NCBI GenBank assembly: GCA_022822665.1
Contig: JAJEAR010000036.1
Span: 1 to 64,000 of the forward strand
DNA: 64,000 nt
Source: Alphaproteobacteria bacterium
GTDB lineage: Bacteria; Pseudomonadota; Alphaproteobacteria; Thalassobaculales; Thalassobaculaceae
Direction: 5' to 3'
Of the stretch, positions 8,908 to 19,885 are shown in pieces. The notes under the pieces were generated by a model. It did not search any database. It was not told the origin of the DNA and saw nothing but the letters and a program-made list of their open reading frames with translations. The stretch's first letter is position 1. Each line of letters opens with the position of its first letter. The position numbers and the translations under genes were made by a program.

Positions 8908-9968
8908 CGCATCCGCGCGAGACCACCGTACTCGTCGGACACGGAGCGGCGGAAGCCGAGTTGCGTGCGGCATGGCACAGCGGCCGCATGCCGCATGCCT
9001 GGTTGCTGACGGGTCCGCGCGGCATCGGCAAGGCAACGCTTGCCTATCGACTGGCACGGTTCGCGCTTGCCGGCGGCACTGCCGCGGAAACAGGCCTGTT
9101 CGGCGATGTTCCGGCCGGACTCGAAGTCGACCCCGGGCTCAAGGCGACGCGGCTGGTCCTCGCAGGCACCCACCCCGACCTCCAGGTGATCGAACGCACG
9201 CCCAGTCCCTCGACCGGCCGGCTGCGCGAGACCATCGTGGTCGACGACGTCGCCAGGCTGGCATCACTGCTGCACATGACACCGGCGGGTGGAGGCTGGC
9301 GCGTGGTCATCGTCGACAGCGTCGACGAGATGAACACCAACAGCGCCAATGCGCTGCTGAAGCTGCTCGAGGAACCGCCGGCCAATTCGCTGCTCGTGCT
9401 GGTCAACCACGCTCCGGGCAGGGTGCCGGTGACCATTCGCTCGCGCTGCCGGCGCCTGAAGCTCGCACCGCTGGAGCGTTCCGACCTGGAAGACCTGCTG
9501 CGGCACCAGGACGCCGATCTCGAACCCGAGGCGGCGGCACTTGCCGTGTCACTCGCCGAAGGCAGTGTCGGCAGGGCGCTCGCGGTCGCCCGGGGTGACG
9601 GGCTCGCGGTCCTGCGTGATGCAGCGGGGCTCCTCGAGGGTGAACCCGCGCTCGACAGGCAGGCACTCCATGCCGTGACCGAAGGCTGGATCCGGCAATC
9701 CTCGGGCGAGGGGGCAACACCACTCGCCGACCGTCTCGATCTGGTCCTGTGGTGGGCGGGCAGGGGACTGCGCGCCGTGGCCTCGGGCGAAGGGTCCGAG
9801 GCAATGCCGGGTGACGGCCCGGTCTTCGAACGACTGATTGCGCGGCACGGACTTGTCGGCCTCGCGGCACGGATCGACAGGGCGGGCCGGCAGGTGCGCG
9901 AGGACCTGGCACTGCGTCTCAATCCGAAACAGATCGCGATGACGCTGTTCCTGACGCTGGCCGAATAG
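8886..9968 (+). CDS. holB: DNA polymerase III delta-prime subunit
   Basis: A 360-residue AAA+ clamp-loader subunit. The Walker-A-like motif GPRGIGKAT is at 43-51, a DEMNTNSANALLKLLEEPP segment follows (sensor 1 region) and SRC lies near residue 185, as in the delta-prime/gamma family. It assembles with delta, tau and gamma subunits to load the beta clamp. The long insert typical of alphaproteobacterial HolB (about 75-110) is present. It sits between tmk and metG. Confidence 0.9.
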   Translation: MAEDNPVAHPRETTVLVGHGAAEAELRAAWHSGRMPHAWLLTGPRGIGKATLAYRLARFALAGGTAAETGLFGDVPAGLEVDPGLKATRLVLAGTHPDLQVIERTPSPSTGRLRETIVVDDVARLASLLHMTPAGGGWRVVIVDSVDEMNTNSANALLKLLEEPPANSLLVLVNHAPGRVPVTIRSRCRRLKLAPLERSDLEDLLRHQDADLEPEAAALAVSLAEGSVGRALAVARGDGLAVLRDAAGLLEGEPALDRQALHAVTEGWIRQSSGEGATPLADRLDLVLWWAGRGLRAVASGEGSEAMPGDGPVFERLIARHGLVGLAARIDRAGRQVREDLALRLNPKQIAMTLFLTLAE

Positions 9969-10052
9969 CGACACGCGGCAGCCGCGAGCTTGAAGTCGAC
10001 CCGCCCCCGGGGTAGGTCAGTGGCGCCTGGCCGCCGGGAAGGGGCATTCACG

Positions 10053-11582
10053 ATGAGCAGACCGCGTTACTACATCACCACGCCGATCTACTACGTCAAC
10101 GACCTGCCACACATCGGGCATGCGTACACCACCATCGCGTGCGACGTGATGGCGCGGTTCAAGCGGCTGGACGGCTATGACGTAATGTTCCTGACCGGCA
10201 CCGACGAGCATGGCCAGAAGGTGGAAACCGCGGCCGGCGACGCCGGTCTGGATCCCCGGATGTTCACCGACAAGGTCTCGCGCAACTTCCGCGAGCTGCT
10301 TCCCACGCTCGATATCGGCAACGACGACTTCATCCGCACCACCGAGGACCGGCACCGGGTCTCGGTGCAGGAGATTTGGCGACGACTGGTCGCGCGCGGA
10401 CACATCTACCTTGGAAAATATGCCGGGTGGTACTCGGTCCGTGACGAGGCCTATTTCGCCGACAGCGAACTGGTCGACGGTCAGGCTCCGACCGGCGCTC
10501 CGGTGGAATGGGTGGAGGAGCCCAGTTACTTTTTCGACCTGTCGAAGTGGCAGGAACCGCTGCTGCGGCACTACGACGAGAACCCGGACTTCATCGCGCC
10601 GCGTTCGCGGCGCAACGAGGTGGTCAGCTTCGTCTCGGGCGGCCTGCGCGACCTGTCGGTCTCGCGGACCAGTTTCCGTTGGGGCGTGCCGGTGCCCGAC
10701 GACGATGAACACATCATGTATGTCTGGCTCGATGCGCTGACGAACTACATCACCGCGACCGGGTTCCCGGACACCGGGTGCGAGCGCTACCGGCAGTTCT
10801 GGCCGGCCGACCTGCACATGGTCGGCAAGGACATCGTCCGGTTCCACGCCGTCTACTGGCCCGCCTTCCTGATGGCGGCCGACCTGCCGGTTCCGAGGCG
10901 GGTGTTCGCCCACGGCTGGTGGACCAACGAGGGCCAGAAGATCTCGAAGTCGCTGGGAAACGTCATCGATCCCCTCGACCTGGTGGAGACCTACGGTCTC
11001 GACCAGATGCGCTACTTCCTGATGCGGGAAGTCCCGTTCGGCAACGACGGCGACTTCTCAAGGGCCTCGATGATCGGCCGCATCAACAACGACCTCGCAA
11101 ACGACTTCGGCAATCTCGCGCAGAGGGTTCTCTCCTTCGTCGCGCGCCACGGGGAAGGGCGGGTGCCCGATCCCGGTCCGCTGGCGACGGCCGATCTCGC
11201 CCTGCTAGAGCAGGCGGACAGTCTGCTGGAAACACTGCGCGTGGAGTACGACAACCAGGCGTTCAACCGGGCGCTGGAACGGGTGTGGGAGGTTGTCGGG
11301 GCCGCGAACCGCTACGTCGACGAGCAGGCGCCGTGGCAACTGCGCCGGTCGGACCCGGTACGGATGGCAACCGTGCTCTACACGCTGATGGAGACTGTCC
11401 GGCACCTCGCAATCCTGATGCAGCCGGTGGTTCCGGGCTCGGCGGGCCGCATGCTGGACCAGCTCGGCATCGCCGCCGACGCGCGGGATTTCTCCAGCAT
11501 CGGAGCCGACCACCGCCTGGTTGCAGGGACCCCGCTGCCGGCACCGTCGCCGGTGTTCCCCCGCTTCCGGACCGACGGGTAG
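10053..11582 (+). CDS. metG: Methionyl-tRNA synthetase
   Basis: A 509-residue class I synthetase charging tRNA-Met. HIGH motif HIGH at residues 20-23 and KMSKS loop KISKS at 296-300. The connective peptide lacks the Cys knuckles of the E. coli enzyme (GWYSVRDEAYFADSEL), so it is the zinc-free, C-terminally short type usual in alphaproteobacteria. The ATG at 10053 was preferred over an upstream in-frame start because the Rossmann core begins at once (RYYITTPIYYVND). It lies 84 bases after holB and six bases before tatD. Confidence 0.94.
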   Translation: MSRPRYYITTPIYYVNDLPHIGHAYTTIACDVMARFKRLDGYDVMFLTGTDEHGQKVETAAGDAGLDPRMFTDKVSRNFRELLPTLDIGNDDFIRTTEDRHRVSVQEIWRRLVARGHIYLGKYAGWYSVRDEAYFADSELVDGQAPTGAPVEWVEEPSYFFDLSKWQEPLLRHYDENPDFIAPRSRRNEVVSFVSGGLRDLSVSRTSFRWGVPVPDDDEHIMYVWLDALTNYITATGFPDTGCERYRQFWPADLHMVGKDIVRFHAVYWPAFLMAADLPVPRRVFAHGWWTNEGQKISKSLGNVIDPLDLVETYGLDQMRYFLMREVPFGNDGDFSRASMIGRINNDLANDFGNLAQRVLSFVARHGEGRVPDPGPLATADLALLEQADSLLETLRVEYDNQAFNRALERVWEVVGAANRYVDEQAPWQLRRSDPVRMATVLYTLMETVRHLAILMQPVVPGSAGRMLDQLGIAADARDFSSIGADHRLVAGTPLPAPSPVFPRFRTDG

Positions 11583-11588
11583 CCAGTC

Positions 11589-12392
11589 ATGCAGCTCGTC
11601 GACTCCCATTGCCATCTTGACTACGAGGGTCTGTCCCGGGATCTCGACGCGGTTGTCGCCCGGGCCCGGCAGGCCGGCGTGTGCCGAATGGTGACGATCA
11701 GCAACGAGCGGAGTTCCTGGCCCGGCGTCTTGCGCATCGCCGAGCGGTACGAGGACATCTGGTGCACGATCGGGGTGCATCCGCACCATGCGGGCAAGGA
11801 GGGTGTGATCGAGCCGGATGACCTGGTCGAGGCAGCCCGGCACCCCAGGGTGGCCGGGATCGGCGAATCCGGGCTCGACTTCCACTACGAGAACGCCCCG
11901 CGCGATGCCCAGTTCGAGAGCTTTGCCGCTCACATCGATGCGTCACGCCGGACCGGGCTGCCTCTGGTCGTGCACAGCCGCGATGCCGACCGGGACATGG
12001 CGCAGACGCTGGAGGACGCCTGGCGTGAAGGACCGTTTCCCGGCGTGATGCACTGTTTCACCGGCGGCGGCGAGCTGGCGGAACGTGCGCTGGCGATCGG
12101 CTTCTACATCTCGCTTGCCGGGATCCTGACCTTCCGGTCGGCCGACGCCCTGCGCGACGTGGTGCGGATGGTGCCGATGGACCGGCTCCTGGTCGAGACC
12201 GACGCTCCGTTCCTGGCTCCGGTGCCCAATCGCGGCAAGCGCAACGAGCCGGCATTCGTGCGACACACGCTTGCGGCCCTGGCCGGGGTCAAGGAGGTTT
12301 CGGAAGAGCACATGGCGGCCCGAACCACGGCGAACTTCCACGCACTGTTCTCCCGCATACCCGAGCTGGGCAGCGGCGCAACGGCCGCATGA
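11589..12392 (+). CDS. tatD: TatD-family metal-dependent deoxyribonuclease
   Basis: A 267-residue TIM-barrel hydrolase. Metal ligands are visible in DSHCHLD (His7, His9), GESGLDFHY (Glu), VVHSRDAD (His), MHCFTGG (His) and LLVETDAP (Asp). TatD proteins act as 3'-exonuclease/DNase or D-aminoacyl hydrolase in DNA repair. The position directly after metG is the same in many proteobacteria. The stop overlaps the next gene start. Confidence 0.92.
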   Translation: MQLVDSHCHLDYEGLSRDLDAVVARARQAGVCRMVTISNERSSWPGVLRIAERYEDIWCTIGVHPHHAGKEGVIEPDDLVEAARHPRVAGIGESGLDFHYENAPRDAQFESFAAHIDASRRTGLPLVVHSRDADRDMAQTLEDAWREGPFPGVMHCFTGGGELAERALAIGFYISLAGILTFRSADALRDVVRMVPMDRLLVETDAPFLAPVPNRGKRNEPAFVRHTLAALAGVKEVSEEHMAARTTANFHALFSRIPELGSGATAA

Positions 12393-13162
12393 AGGTCACG
12401 ATTCTCGGATGCGGGGCCTCGATCGGTGTTCCCGTCCTGGGCAACGACTGGGGACGGTGCAACCCGGATGACCCGAGGAACCGTCGACGGCGCTGCTCGA
12501 TCCTGGTCGAGAACCAGGGGTTCGTGCTGCTGATCGACACTTCGCCGGACATGCGCGAGCAGCTGCTCGCGGCCGACGTCCGACGGATCGATGCGGTCCT
12601 CTACACCCATGGACATGCGGACCATACCCACGGTGTGGACGACCTGCGTGCGCTGTCCTGGCGCATGCGGCAACCGATTGATATCCACGCGGATGCCGCG
12701 ACCCTCGCAATGCTGCACCAGCGGTTCGGCTACATGTTCTCCGCATCACCCGAGAGCCCGCCGCATTTCCGTCCTCCATTGGTTGCCCACGAGATCGGCG
12801 ACGAGCCGTTCGAGCTCGCCGGCATGACCATCCGGCCGATCCGCCAGGACCACGGCAGCAGCGGAACCAGTCTCGGGTTCCTGTTCGAGGACAGGTTTGC
12901 CTACTCGACCGATGTTGCGGCCATGACCGAGGACGATCTCGCGCGGTTGCGCGGGCTCGACCTGTGGATCGTCGACTGCCTGCGCGAGGAGCCCTCGGCG
13001 GCGCACGCGAACCTTGCGCTCGCGCTGTCGTGGATCAGGGCGGCGCGGCCCGGGCAGGCGTACCTCACGCACATGGCGGCCGACCTTGACTACGAGTGGG
13101 TCGCGGCGCGGTGTCCAGAGGGTGTCGCGCCCGCGCATGACGGCCTGGTACTGGAGGTCTGA
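12389..13162 (+). CDS. MBL-fold metallo-hydrolase, PhnP-like
   Basis: A 257-residue metallo-beta-lactamase-fold enzyme. The metal motif THGHADHTHG starts at residue 73, with further ligands in RQDHGS and YSTDVA. The N-terminal GCGASIGVPVLGNDWG resembles PhnP-type phosphodiesterases that open cyclic ribose phosphates. It overlaps tatD by four bases, a conserved pairing in alphaproteobacteria. The exact substrate is not determined: phosphodiester of a nucleotide or RNA processing intermediate is likely. Confidence 0.8.
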   Translation: MKVTILGCGASIGVPVLGNDWGRCNPDDPRNRRRRCSILVENQGFVLLIDTSPDMREQLLAADVRRIDAVLYTHGHADHTHGVDDLRALSWRMRQPIDIHADAATLAMLHQRFGYMFSASPESPPHFRPPLVAHEIGDEPFELAGMTIRPIRQDHGSSGTSLGFLFEDRFAYSTDVAAMTEDDLARLRGLDLWIVDCLREEPSAAHANLALALSWIRAARPGQAYLTHMAADLDYEWVAARCPEGVAPAHDGLVLEV

Positions 13163-13169
13163 TGACGAA

Positions 13170-13190
13170 CTGTGCTATAATTTCCCATAA
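13170..13190 (+). promoter_or_regulatory. Candidate promoter for mazG
   Basis: The 36-base space after the metallo-hydrolase gene is a sharp AT-rich island. It contains a perfect -10 hexamer TATAAT at 13176-13181; no strong -35 lies 16-18 bases upstream. It would give mazG its own transcript with a leader of about 85 bases to the ATG at 13274. Confidence 0.35.
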
Positions 13191-13273
13191 TATACCTTAT
13201 GCGACTTTTTGCCGTCAGCACTCCAGGACCCGCACGCCCTTCGCCACGCACGCCCCTGCCTCCGGAAGCCTCC

Positions 13274-14068
13274 ATGCCCGATGACCCGTCTTCCGCCGTC
13301 GACCGTCTTCTCGAGATCATGGCCCGACTGCGCTCGCCGGATGGCGGCTGCCCGTGGGATCTCGAGCAGACCTACGCCACCATTGCCCCTTACACCATCG
13401 AGGAAGCCTACGAGGTTGCCGGAGCGATTGCCGACAACGACTTCGGGGCGTTGCGCGATGAACTCGGCGACCTGCTGCTTCAGGTCGTCTACCACGCGCG
13501 AATGGCGGAAGAAGACGGACACTTCACCTTTGCCGACGTCGCTCACGGCATCGCCGCCAAGATGGTCGCGAGACACCCGCATGTCTTCGGTCCGCAGGCC
13601 GGTGCTTCCCTCCCCCCCGGCGCCTGGGAGGCAGGAAAGGCAGCTGAACGCGCGGCCCGTGCCCGCGAGGACGGACGCGAGGACGGTGCGCTCGACGGGA
13701 TCAGCCGGGCGCTGCCCGCGCTTGCGCGGGCGTTGAAGTTGCAGCGGCGGGCCGCCCGGGTCGGTTTCGACTGGACCGATCCGGAACAAGTTGGCGCCAA
13801 GGTACTCGAGGAATTCGACGAGGTGCGCGCCGCAACCGGAGCCGACGAGCGGGAAGCCGAGATCGGCGACCTGCTGTTCGCCGTCATCAACCTCGCCCGT
13901 CATCTCGGTGTCGATCCGGAAGCAGCACTCGCGGGGACCAACCGCCGGTTCGAGCGCCGGTTCCGCGAGGTGGAACGGATGCTGCGCGGCGAACTCGGCA
14001 TCGGACCGGGGGACGCGACACTCGAACAAATGGAAACGCGCTGGACCATCGCCAAAGAATCTCATTGA
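13274..14068 (+). CDS. mazG: Nucleoside triphosphate pyrophosphohydrolase MazG
   Basis: A 264-residue all-alpha NTP pyrophosphatase that removes aberrant or excess (d)NTPs. Two MazG repeats are seen: the first has CPWDLEQT, EEAYEV and DELGDLLLQVVYHA (ExxE...ExxD metal ligands), the second EEFDEV and EIGDLLFAVINLARH. The ATG at 13274 starts MPDDPSSAVDRLLEIM, matching the family; an in-frame ATG at 13199 would add a Pro/Arg-rich tail and seems less likely. In related genomes mazG follows hflX; here it lies about 10 kb away on the opposite strand. Confidence 0.92.
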   Translation: MPDDPSSAVDRLLEIMARLRSPDGGCPWDLEQTYATIAPYTIEEAYEVAGAIADNDFGALRDELGDLLLQVVYHARMAEEDGHFTFADVAHGIAAKMVARHPHVFGPQAGASLPPGAWEAGKAAERAARAREDGREDGALDGISRALPALARALKLQRRAARVGFDWTDPEQVGAKVLEEFDEVRAATGADEREAEIGDLLFAVINLARHLGVDPEAALAGTNRRFERRFREVERMLRGELGIGPGDATLEQMETRWTIAKESH

Positions 14069-14137
14069 CCACGGTTGTGCAGGTGGCGTAGCGAACGCCT
14101 GAAGTGACGTCATGGATCCTTCAGGGGAGAATGGCCA

Positions 14138-15106
14138 ATGTCTGCGTGCGTCTTCATTGATGGCGAAGCCGGTACCACCGGACTGCAGATCAGCGAGCGG
14201 CTTTCCGCCCGGCGCGATCTTTCGCTGATTCATCTCGATGACACCGAGCGCAAGGACAGGCAGGCTCGCCGCCGCGCCCTCAATGATGCCGACGTTGCGA
14301 TTCTCTGCCTTCCCGACGATGCGGCGCGCGAAGCGGCCGGTCTGGTCGACAATGACCGGACCCGGCTCATCGACGCCTCTACGGCGCACCGGACCGCGCC
14401 CGGGTGGACCTATGGCTTTCCCGAGCTGGTGGCAGGCCAGGAGGAACTGATCCGCAACTCGACCCGGATCTCGAACCCCGGCTGTTACGCGACAGCAGCC
14501 ATCGCCATGCTGCGCCCGCTGGTGGATGCGGGACTGCTGCCGGCTGACCACCCGGTGACCATCAATGCCGTCTCCGGCTATTCGGGCGGCGGCAAGTCAC
14601 TCATCGAACGGTTCGAGGGAGCGGATGCCGAGCGGACGCCCACGTTCTACGCCTACGGGCTCACGCTCGCGCACAAGCATCTGGCCGAGATCCAGACCCA
14701 TTCACGGCTTGCGCACCCTCCCCTGTTCGTCCCGTCCGTCGCCCGGTTCCGCCAGGGCATGCTGGTGCAGATCCCGCTCAGGCTGGATGCCATGGCCGGG
14801 CAGCCGCAGGCGGCCGCGTTCCAGGAGTGCCTTGCGGAGCACTACGAGCGCCGCGGCAACAGCGGGTTTGTCGAGGTGGCGCCGCTCGCGCACGCGGGCG
14901 CCGAAGCAACGCTTGATCCGCAGGAACTGAACGGGACCAACCGCCTCCTGATCCGCCTGTTCGCCCGGCCCGACTGCGGTCTGTGCCTGCTTACCGCCAC
15001 GCTCGACAACCTCGGCAAGGGAGCGTCGGGAGCAGCGGTCCAGACCCTGAACCTGGTGCTCGGACTCGACCCGGCAACCGGTTTCAACCAGGCAATGGCG
15101 GCCTGA
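14138..15106 (+). CDS. argC: N-acetyl-gamma-glutamyl-phosphate reductase, type 2
   Basis: A 322-residue NADPH-dependent enzyme of arginine biosynthesis, reducing N-acetylglutamyl phosphate to the semialdehyde. The N-terminal FIDGEAGTTGLQI binds NADP and the active-site Cys is in SNPGCYATA. Length of 310-320 residues is typical of the short, type 2 ArgC. A GGGGAG precedes the ATG. It converges on the phosphatase gene, with the two stops overlapping by 23 bases. Confidence 0.92.
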   Translation: MSACVFIDGEAGTTGLQISERLSARRDLSLIHLDDTERKDRQARRRALNDADVAILCLPDDAAREAAGLVDNDRTRLIDASTAHRTAPGWTYGFPELVAGQEELIRNSTRISNPGCYATAAIAMLRPLVDAGLLPADHPVTINAVSGYSGGGKSLIERFEGADAERTPTFYAYGLTLAHKHLAEIQTHSRLAHPPLFVPSVARFRQGMLVQIPLRLDAMAGQPQAAAFQECLAEHYERRGNSGFVEVAPLAHAGAEATLDPQELNGTNRLLIRLFARPDCGLCLLTATLDNLGKGASGAAVQTLNLVLGLDPATGFNQAMAA

Positions 15107-15941
15107 TCCCGTCAAGCAGGCCATCGCGCAGCGCAAGCCAGCCGGACCGGCCGGGAGCCGCCAGCAGGCCCCCGGCGAGTTCCGAGGGACGGTAGTCACG
15201 CCCGTCAAACCGGGCGTGCACGCCGCCCGCCTCGCTGTGGATCAGGCATCCGGCCGCGTGGTCCCACGGCATGTTCTTGCCGTGGATGACGAAATGCGCC
15301 GTCCCGTCGGCCAGGCGCAGATACTCGTGGCCGGCACAGCCCAGACGGTAGTGGCGGCCAACGGCAGCATCGGCCCTTTCGCGCACCACGACCCGGCCCT
15401 CGGTCCCGAGGAAGCGTAGATTGAGCGCGCCCGACATGTCAGCGGCCGGCACGTCGGCCGCGGCTTCGAGCCGAACCGGGACCGAACCATCGTAGGCATA
15501 CCGCCACGCTCCTCCGCCGGCCCAGGCCGCGGTCCAGGTCTCACCCAGAGGGTCGAGAATGACGCCGAGTTCGGTCCGGTCACCCCGGACCAGCGCAACC
15601 ATGACGCAGAAGTGCCGACCGCCCTTCGCGAAGTTGAGCGTGCCGTCGACCGGATCGACCACCCAGACCGGACGTGCCGGATCGCACAGCAGTTCCAGTA
15701 TCGCGGGGTTTTCCTCCGCCGCCTCCTCGCCGATCACCGCTGATCCGGCGACAAGATCGCGAAGCGCCGGTGTCATGCGCCGCTCGGACTCGATGTCGGC
15801 AATGGTCACGAGATCCCTCGGACCGGTCTTCTCGCGCACCTCGTCCGAGGCCAGCGAACGGTAGCGCGGCATGATCACGGCATCAGCGGTCTCGCGCATG
15901 ATCGCCGCCACCCGGGTAGCGAGCTCACGACCCGTCATCAC
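15084..15941 (-). CDS. Inositol-monophosphatase-family phosphatase
   Basis: A 285-residue Mg-dependent, lithium-type phosphatase. Metal-site motifs are GEEAAEE, WVVDPVDGTLNFAKG and PWDHAAG. Family members hydrolyse inositol phosphate, 3'-phosphoadenosine 5'-phosphate or histidinol phosphate; the sequence alone does not decide. Two successive ATGs (15941, 15938) could start it. It lies downstream of groEL on the same strand, separated by a hairpin. Confidence 0.85.
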   Translation of the reverse strand: MMTGRELATRVAAIMRETADAVIMPRYRSLASDEVREKTGPRDLVTIADIESERRMTPALRDLVAGSAVIGEEAAEENPAILELLCDPARPVWVVDPVDGTLNFAKGGRHFCVMVALVRGDRTELGVILDPLGETWTAAWAGGGAWRYAYDGSVPVRLEAAADVPAADMSGALNLRFLGTEGRVVVRERADAAVGRHYRLGCAGHEYLRLADGTAHFVIHGKNMPWDHAAGCLIHSEAGGVHARFDGRDYRPSELAGGLLAAPGRSGWLALRDGLLDGIRPPLPG

Positions 15942-15965
15942 CGTGATCCTGCCCGCAGACGCACC

Positions 15966-15996
15966 ACGGGGCCGCAGGCAATTCCTGCGGCCCCGT
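15966..15996 (-). terminator. Hairpin downstream of groEL
   Basis: A perfect 13-bp GC-rich inverted repeat (arm ACGGGGCCGCAGG, five-base loop) lies 33 bases after the groEL stop and just before the phosphatase start. No T tract follows in the groEL direction, so it may be a weak terminator or an mRNA-stabilising stem. Confidence 0.55.
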
Positions 15997-16028
15997 AAGA
16001 GATACGCGTCGGGCCTGTCGGGGGCACG

Positions 16029-18021
<1,993 letters not shown>

Positions 18022-18066
18022 GGACACTCCCCATCTGATGGTGAGACGGTTCAAGGTGCGCCCCTA

Positions 18067-18093
18067 TTAGCACTCTCAACCAATGAGTGCCAG
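18067..18093 (-). promoter_or_regulatory. CIRCE operator (HrcA binding site)
   Basis: TTAGCACTC - nine bases - GAGTGCCAG, 46 bases upstream of the groES start. The left arm is the exact CIRCE consensus and the right arm differs at two positions from GAGTGCTAA. HrcA repression with heat-shock release of groESL is inferred from this. Confidence 0.85.
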
Positions 18094-18128
18094 CCTGATT
18101 GTGCCCTGCAGCAAACGAGGATCCGTCG

Positions 18129-18881
18129 ATGTCCGCACATGACCCGCTGTTCGATTTCACGGCACGGACCGTGCTCGTTACCGGCGGAAGCCGGGGTCTC
18201 GGGCGAGAGACCGTCCGTGCCTTCGCCGCGCGCGGTGCCGACACGGTCATCGTGTCACGCCGGCTCGACCGCTGCGCGGAGGTGGCGGGCGAGGTCGAGG
18301 CCATGGGCCGGCGTGCGTGGCCAATCGCCTGCAACGTGTCCGACTGGACCGCGGTCGACGCCCTTGTCAACGAGATTCGGGGCCGTGTCGGTCCGATCGA
18401 CATCCTGGTCAACAACGCCGGCGCATCCCCGCTTGCGCCCTCCTCGCTCGAGACATCCGAGGCGCTGTTCGACAAGGTGGTCGCCCTCAATTTCAAGGGC
18501 CCGTTCAGGCTCACCGCCCTGCTGGGCACGGAGATGGCGGCCGGGCGCGGCGGAGCGATCGTCAATGTCTCCAGCCTTGGAGCCATACGGCCCCTGCCCG
18601 TCTACGCGCCCTACGCCGGGGCCAAGGCGGCACTGAACGCGGTCACAGAAGCCTTTGCCCGCGAGCTTGCACCGAAGGTCCGGGTCAATGCGGTCATGCC
18701 CGGCAGGTTTCTCACCGACATCTCGCACGCCTGGAGCGACGAGGTGCGCGAGAACCGGACCGTCGCACTGGAACGAAGCGGCCTGCCTCGCGAGATCGTC
18801 ACTGCCATCCTGTACCTCGCGTCGGATGCTTCTTCATTCACGACCGGCTCGGTGATCCGGGTCGATGGCGGCGCGCCCTGA
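18129..18881 (+). CDS. Short-chain dehydrogenase/reductase
   Basis: A 250-residue NAD(P)-dependent oxidoreductase. Cofactor motif TGGSRGLG, structural NNAG, and catalytic Ser (NVSS) plus Tyr/Lys in YAGAK are present. The end reads SVIRVDGGAP, a normal SDR C-terminus. The start at 18129 follows an AACGAGGA. It is divergent from groESL and has no functional partner; substrate unknown. The glycolate/gluconate-type SDRs are the closest feel. Confidence 0.85.
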   Translation: MSAHDPLFDFTARTVLVTGGSRGLGRETVRAFAARGADTVIVSRRLDRCAEVAGEVEAMGRRAWPIACNVSDWTAVDALVNEIRGRVGPIDILVNNAGASPLAPSSLETSEALFDKVVALNFKGPFRLTALLGTEMAAGRGGAIVNVSSLGAIRPLPVYAPYAGAKAALNAVTEAFARELAPKVRVNAVMPGRFLTDISHAWSDEVRENRTVALERSGLPREIVTAILYLASDASSFTTGSVIRVDGGAP

Positions 18882-18906
18882 ACCATCAACCTGGTGGCGG
18901 CTTCCG

Positions 18907-19049
18907 GAGCGCCGGTTCGGTCCCCTTCCCGGCGAGTTTGCCGCGCGCATCGCGGCGGCGAGCACCTCACAACTCGAGCGGTGGCTGGAGGCGGTTCCTG
19001 ACGCCCCCCCACCTGCGAGGCAGTGTTTCACGCCGACAAGGCGCACTGA
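18907..19049 (+). pseudogene. C-terminal fragment of a DUF4351 (Rpn/YhgA-type nuclease) protein
   Basis: Just after the SDR the plus strand reads RFGPLP, then FAARIAAASTSQLERWLEA, the pattern of the DUF4351 tail found on Rpn-family recombination-promoting nucleases. A shift of one base in the C7 tract at 19004-19010 moves the rest into another frame, where CEAVFHADKAH and a stop at 19047-19049 complete the domain end. The nuclease part is absent: the fragment begins about 25 bases after the SDR stop. Family assignment is from memory of the motif. Confidence 0.5.
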
Positions 19050-19885
19050 GCGCCACACCCACGGTGACTGGAGCCGGAGCCGCGGGGACGAGGTTGAGGT
19101 GGGGCACCGTCCGGGCAGTACGACAATCCGGGTGAGATTCCCGTCGGCAATGCGGACAGGGTCCCGGTTTGCAACGCGAGTTCGCGGCTGTCTTCGGGTC
19201 CTGACAAGTGCGCAGCACCAGACGGTTCACCGACAGGCTGATGTAGCGGTCGTCGCGTACAATCAACGACCAGTCCGTTCGGGACGATGGCGTGGAGAAA
19301 TCCGGGCGCGCACGGGTTCCGGAAAACGCATGAGCCCGTCTCGTCCCGAACTGCCGGACATCAATTCCGTGGCACTGCCGCGGACGACGGCCAGACGACA
19401 CCAGGGGTGGAAACAGGTGCGTGCCACGACGGTGGTCACGTACAGACCGGCTTCGAGGCCGAGCCCGGCGACAACGGGCTTGTCAGGGCCGTTCCGGCCT
19501 GTCATCGCAGTTTTCAAAGCGCAGCCTGCAGCTGTAATCCCGCGATTTTCCACACCGCCAACAGCAGGAGCCGTCAGTCGGCGGGCAGGCCGGCGGGCAA
19601 CAGCTGACGAAGTCACCATGTGGATCTCCATCCCCTCTTCGGCCGGTACCCGGCCGTTTCCGTACAGTCGGGGCGGAGCCGCGACCGCATCGAGGTCAGT
19701 CGGAACCTGAATGCAGGTGGAACCGGGGACGCCCGATTGTCTGCAGCCGTTCAGCGAACACACCCACGCCGCCGACCTCATCAGGGAACAGGGCCGGTAG
19801 CCGCCTGCGACCGCTCGACCCTGTCACCGGGGTCCGGGCGGGTGCGGCATCCACGAGGCACGGAGAACATCGTGATGCACCACGC
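19050..19885. other. Long gap without a recognisable gene
   Basis: About 835 bases follow the DUF4351 fragment. Several open frames exist on both strands, but their translations are rich in Arg, Ser, Thr and Pro with no motif, as expected of shadows in GC-rich DNA. No RNA gene or clear repeat was found. It is best read as decayed sequence. Confidence 0.5.

Noticed and set aside
14100..14127. Seven-base stem CCTGAAG / CTTCAGG between mazG and argC as a terminator
   Set aside because: Long 14-base loop, no T tract, and it overlaps the argC leader and ribosome site.
19110..19190. Resemblance to a cobalamin riboswitch core (CGGGTGAGATTCCC)
   Set aside because: The flanking conserved boxes and the B12 box are missing, and no cobalt or cobalamin gene follows on the plus strand.
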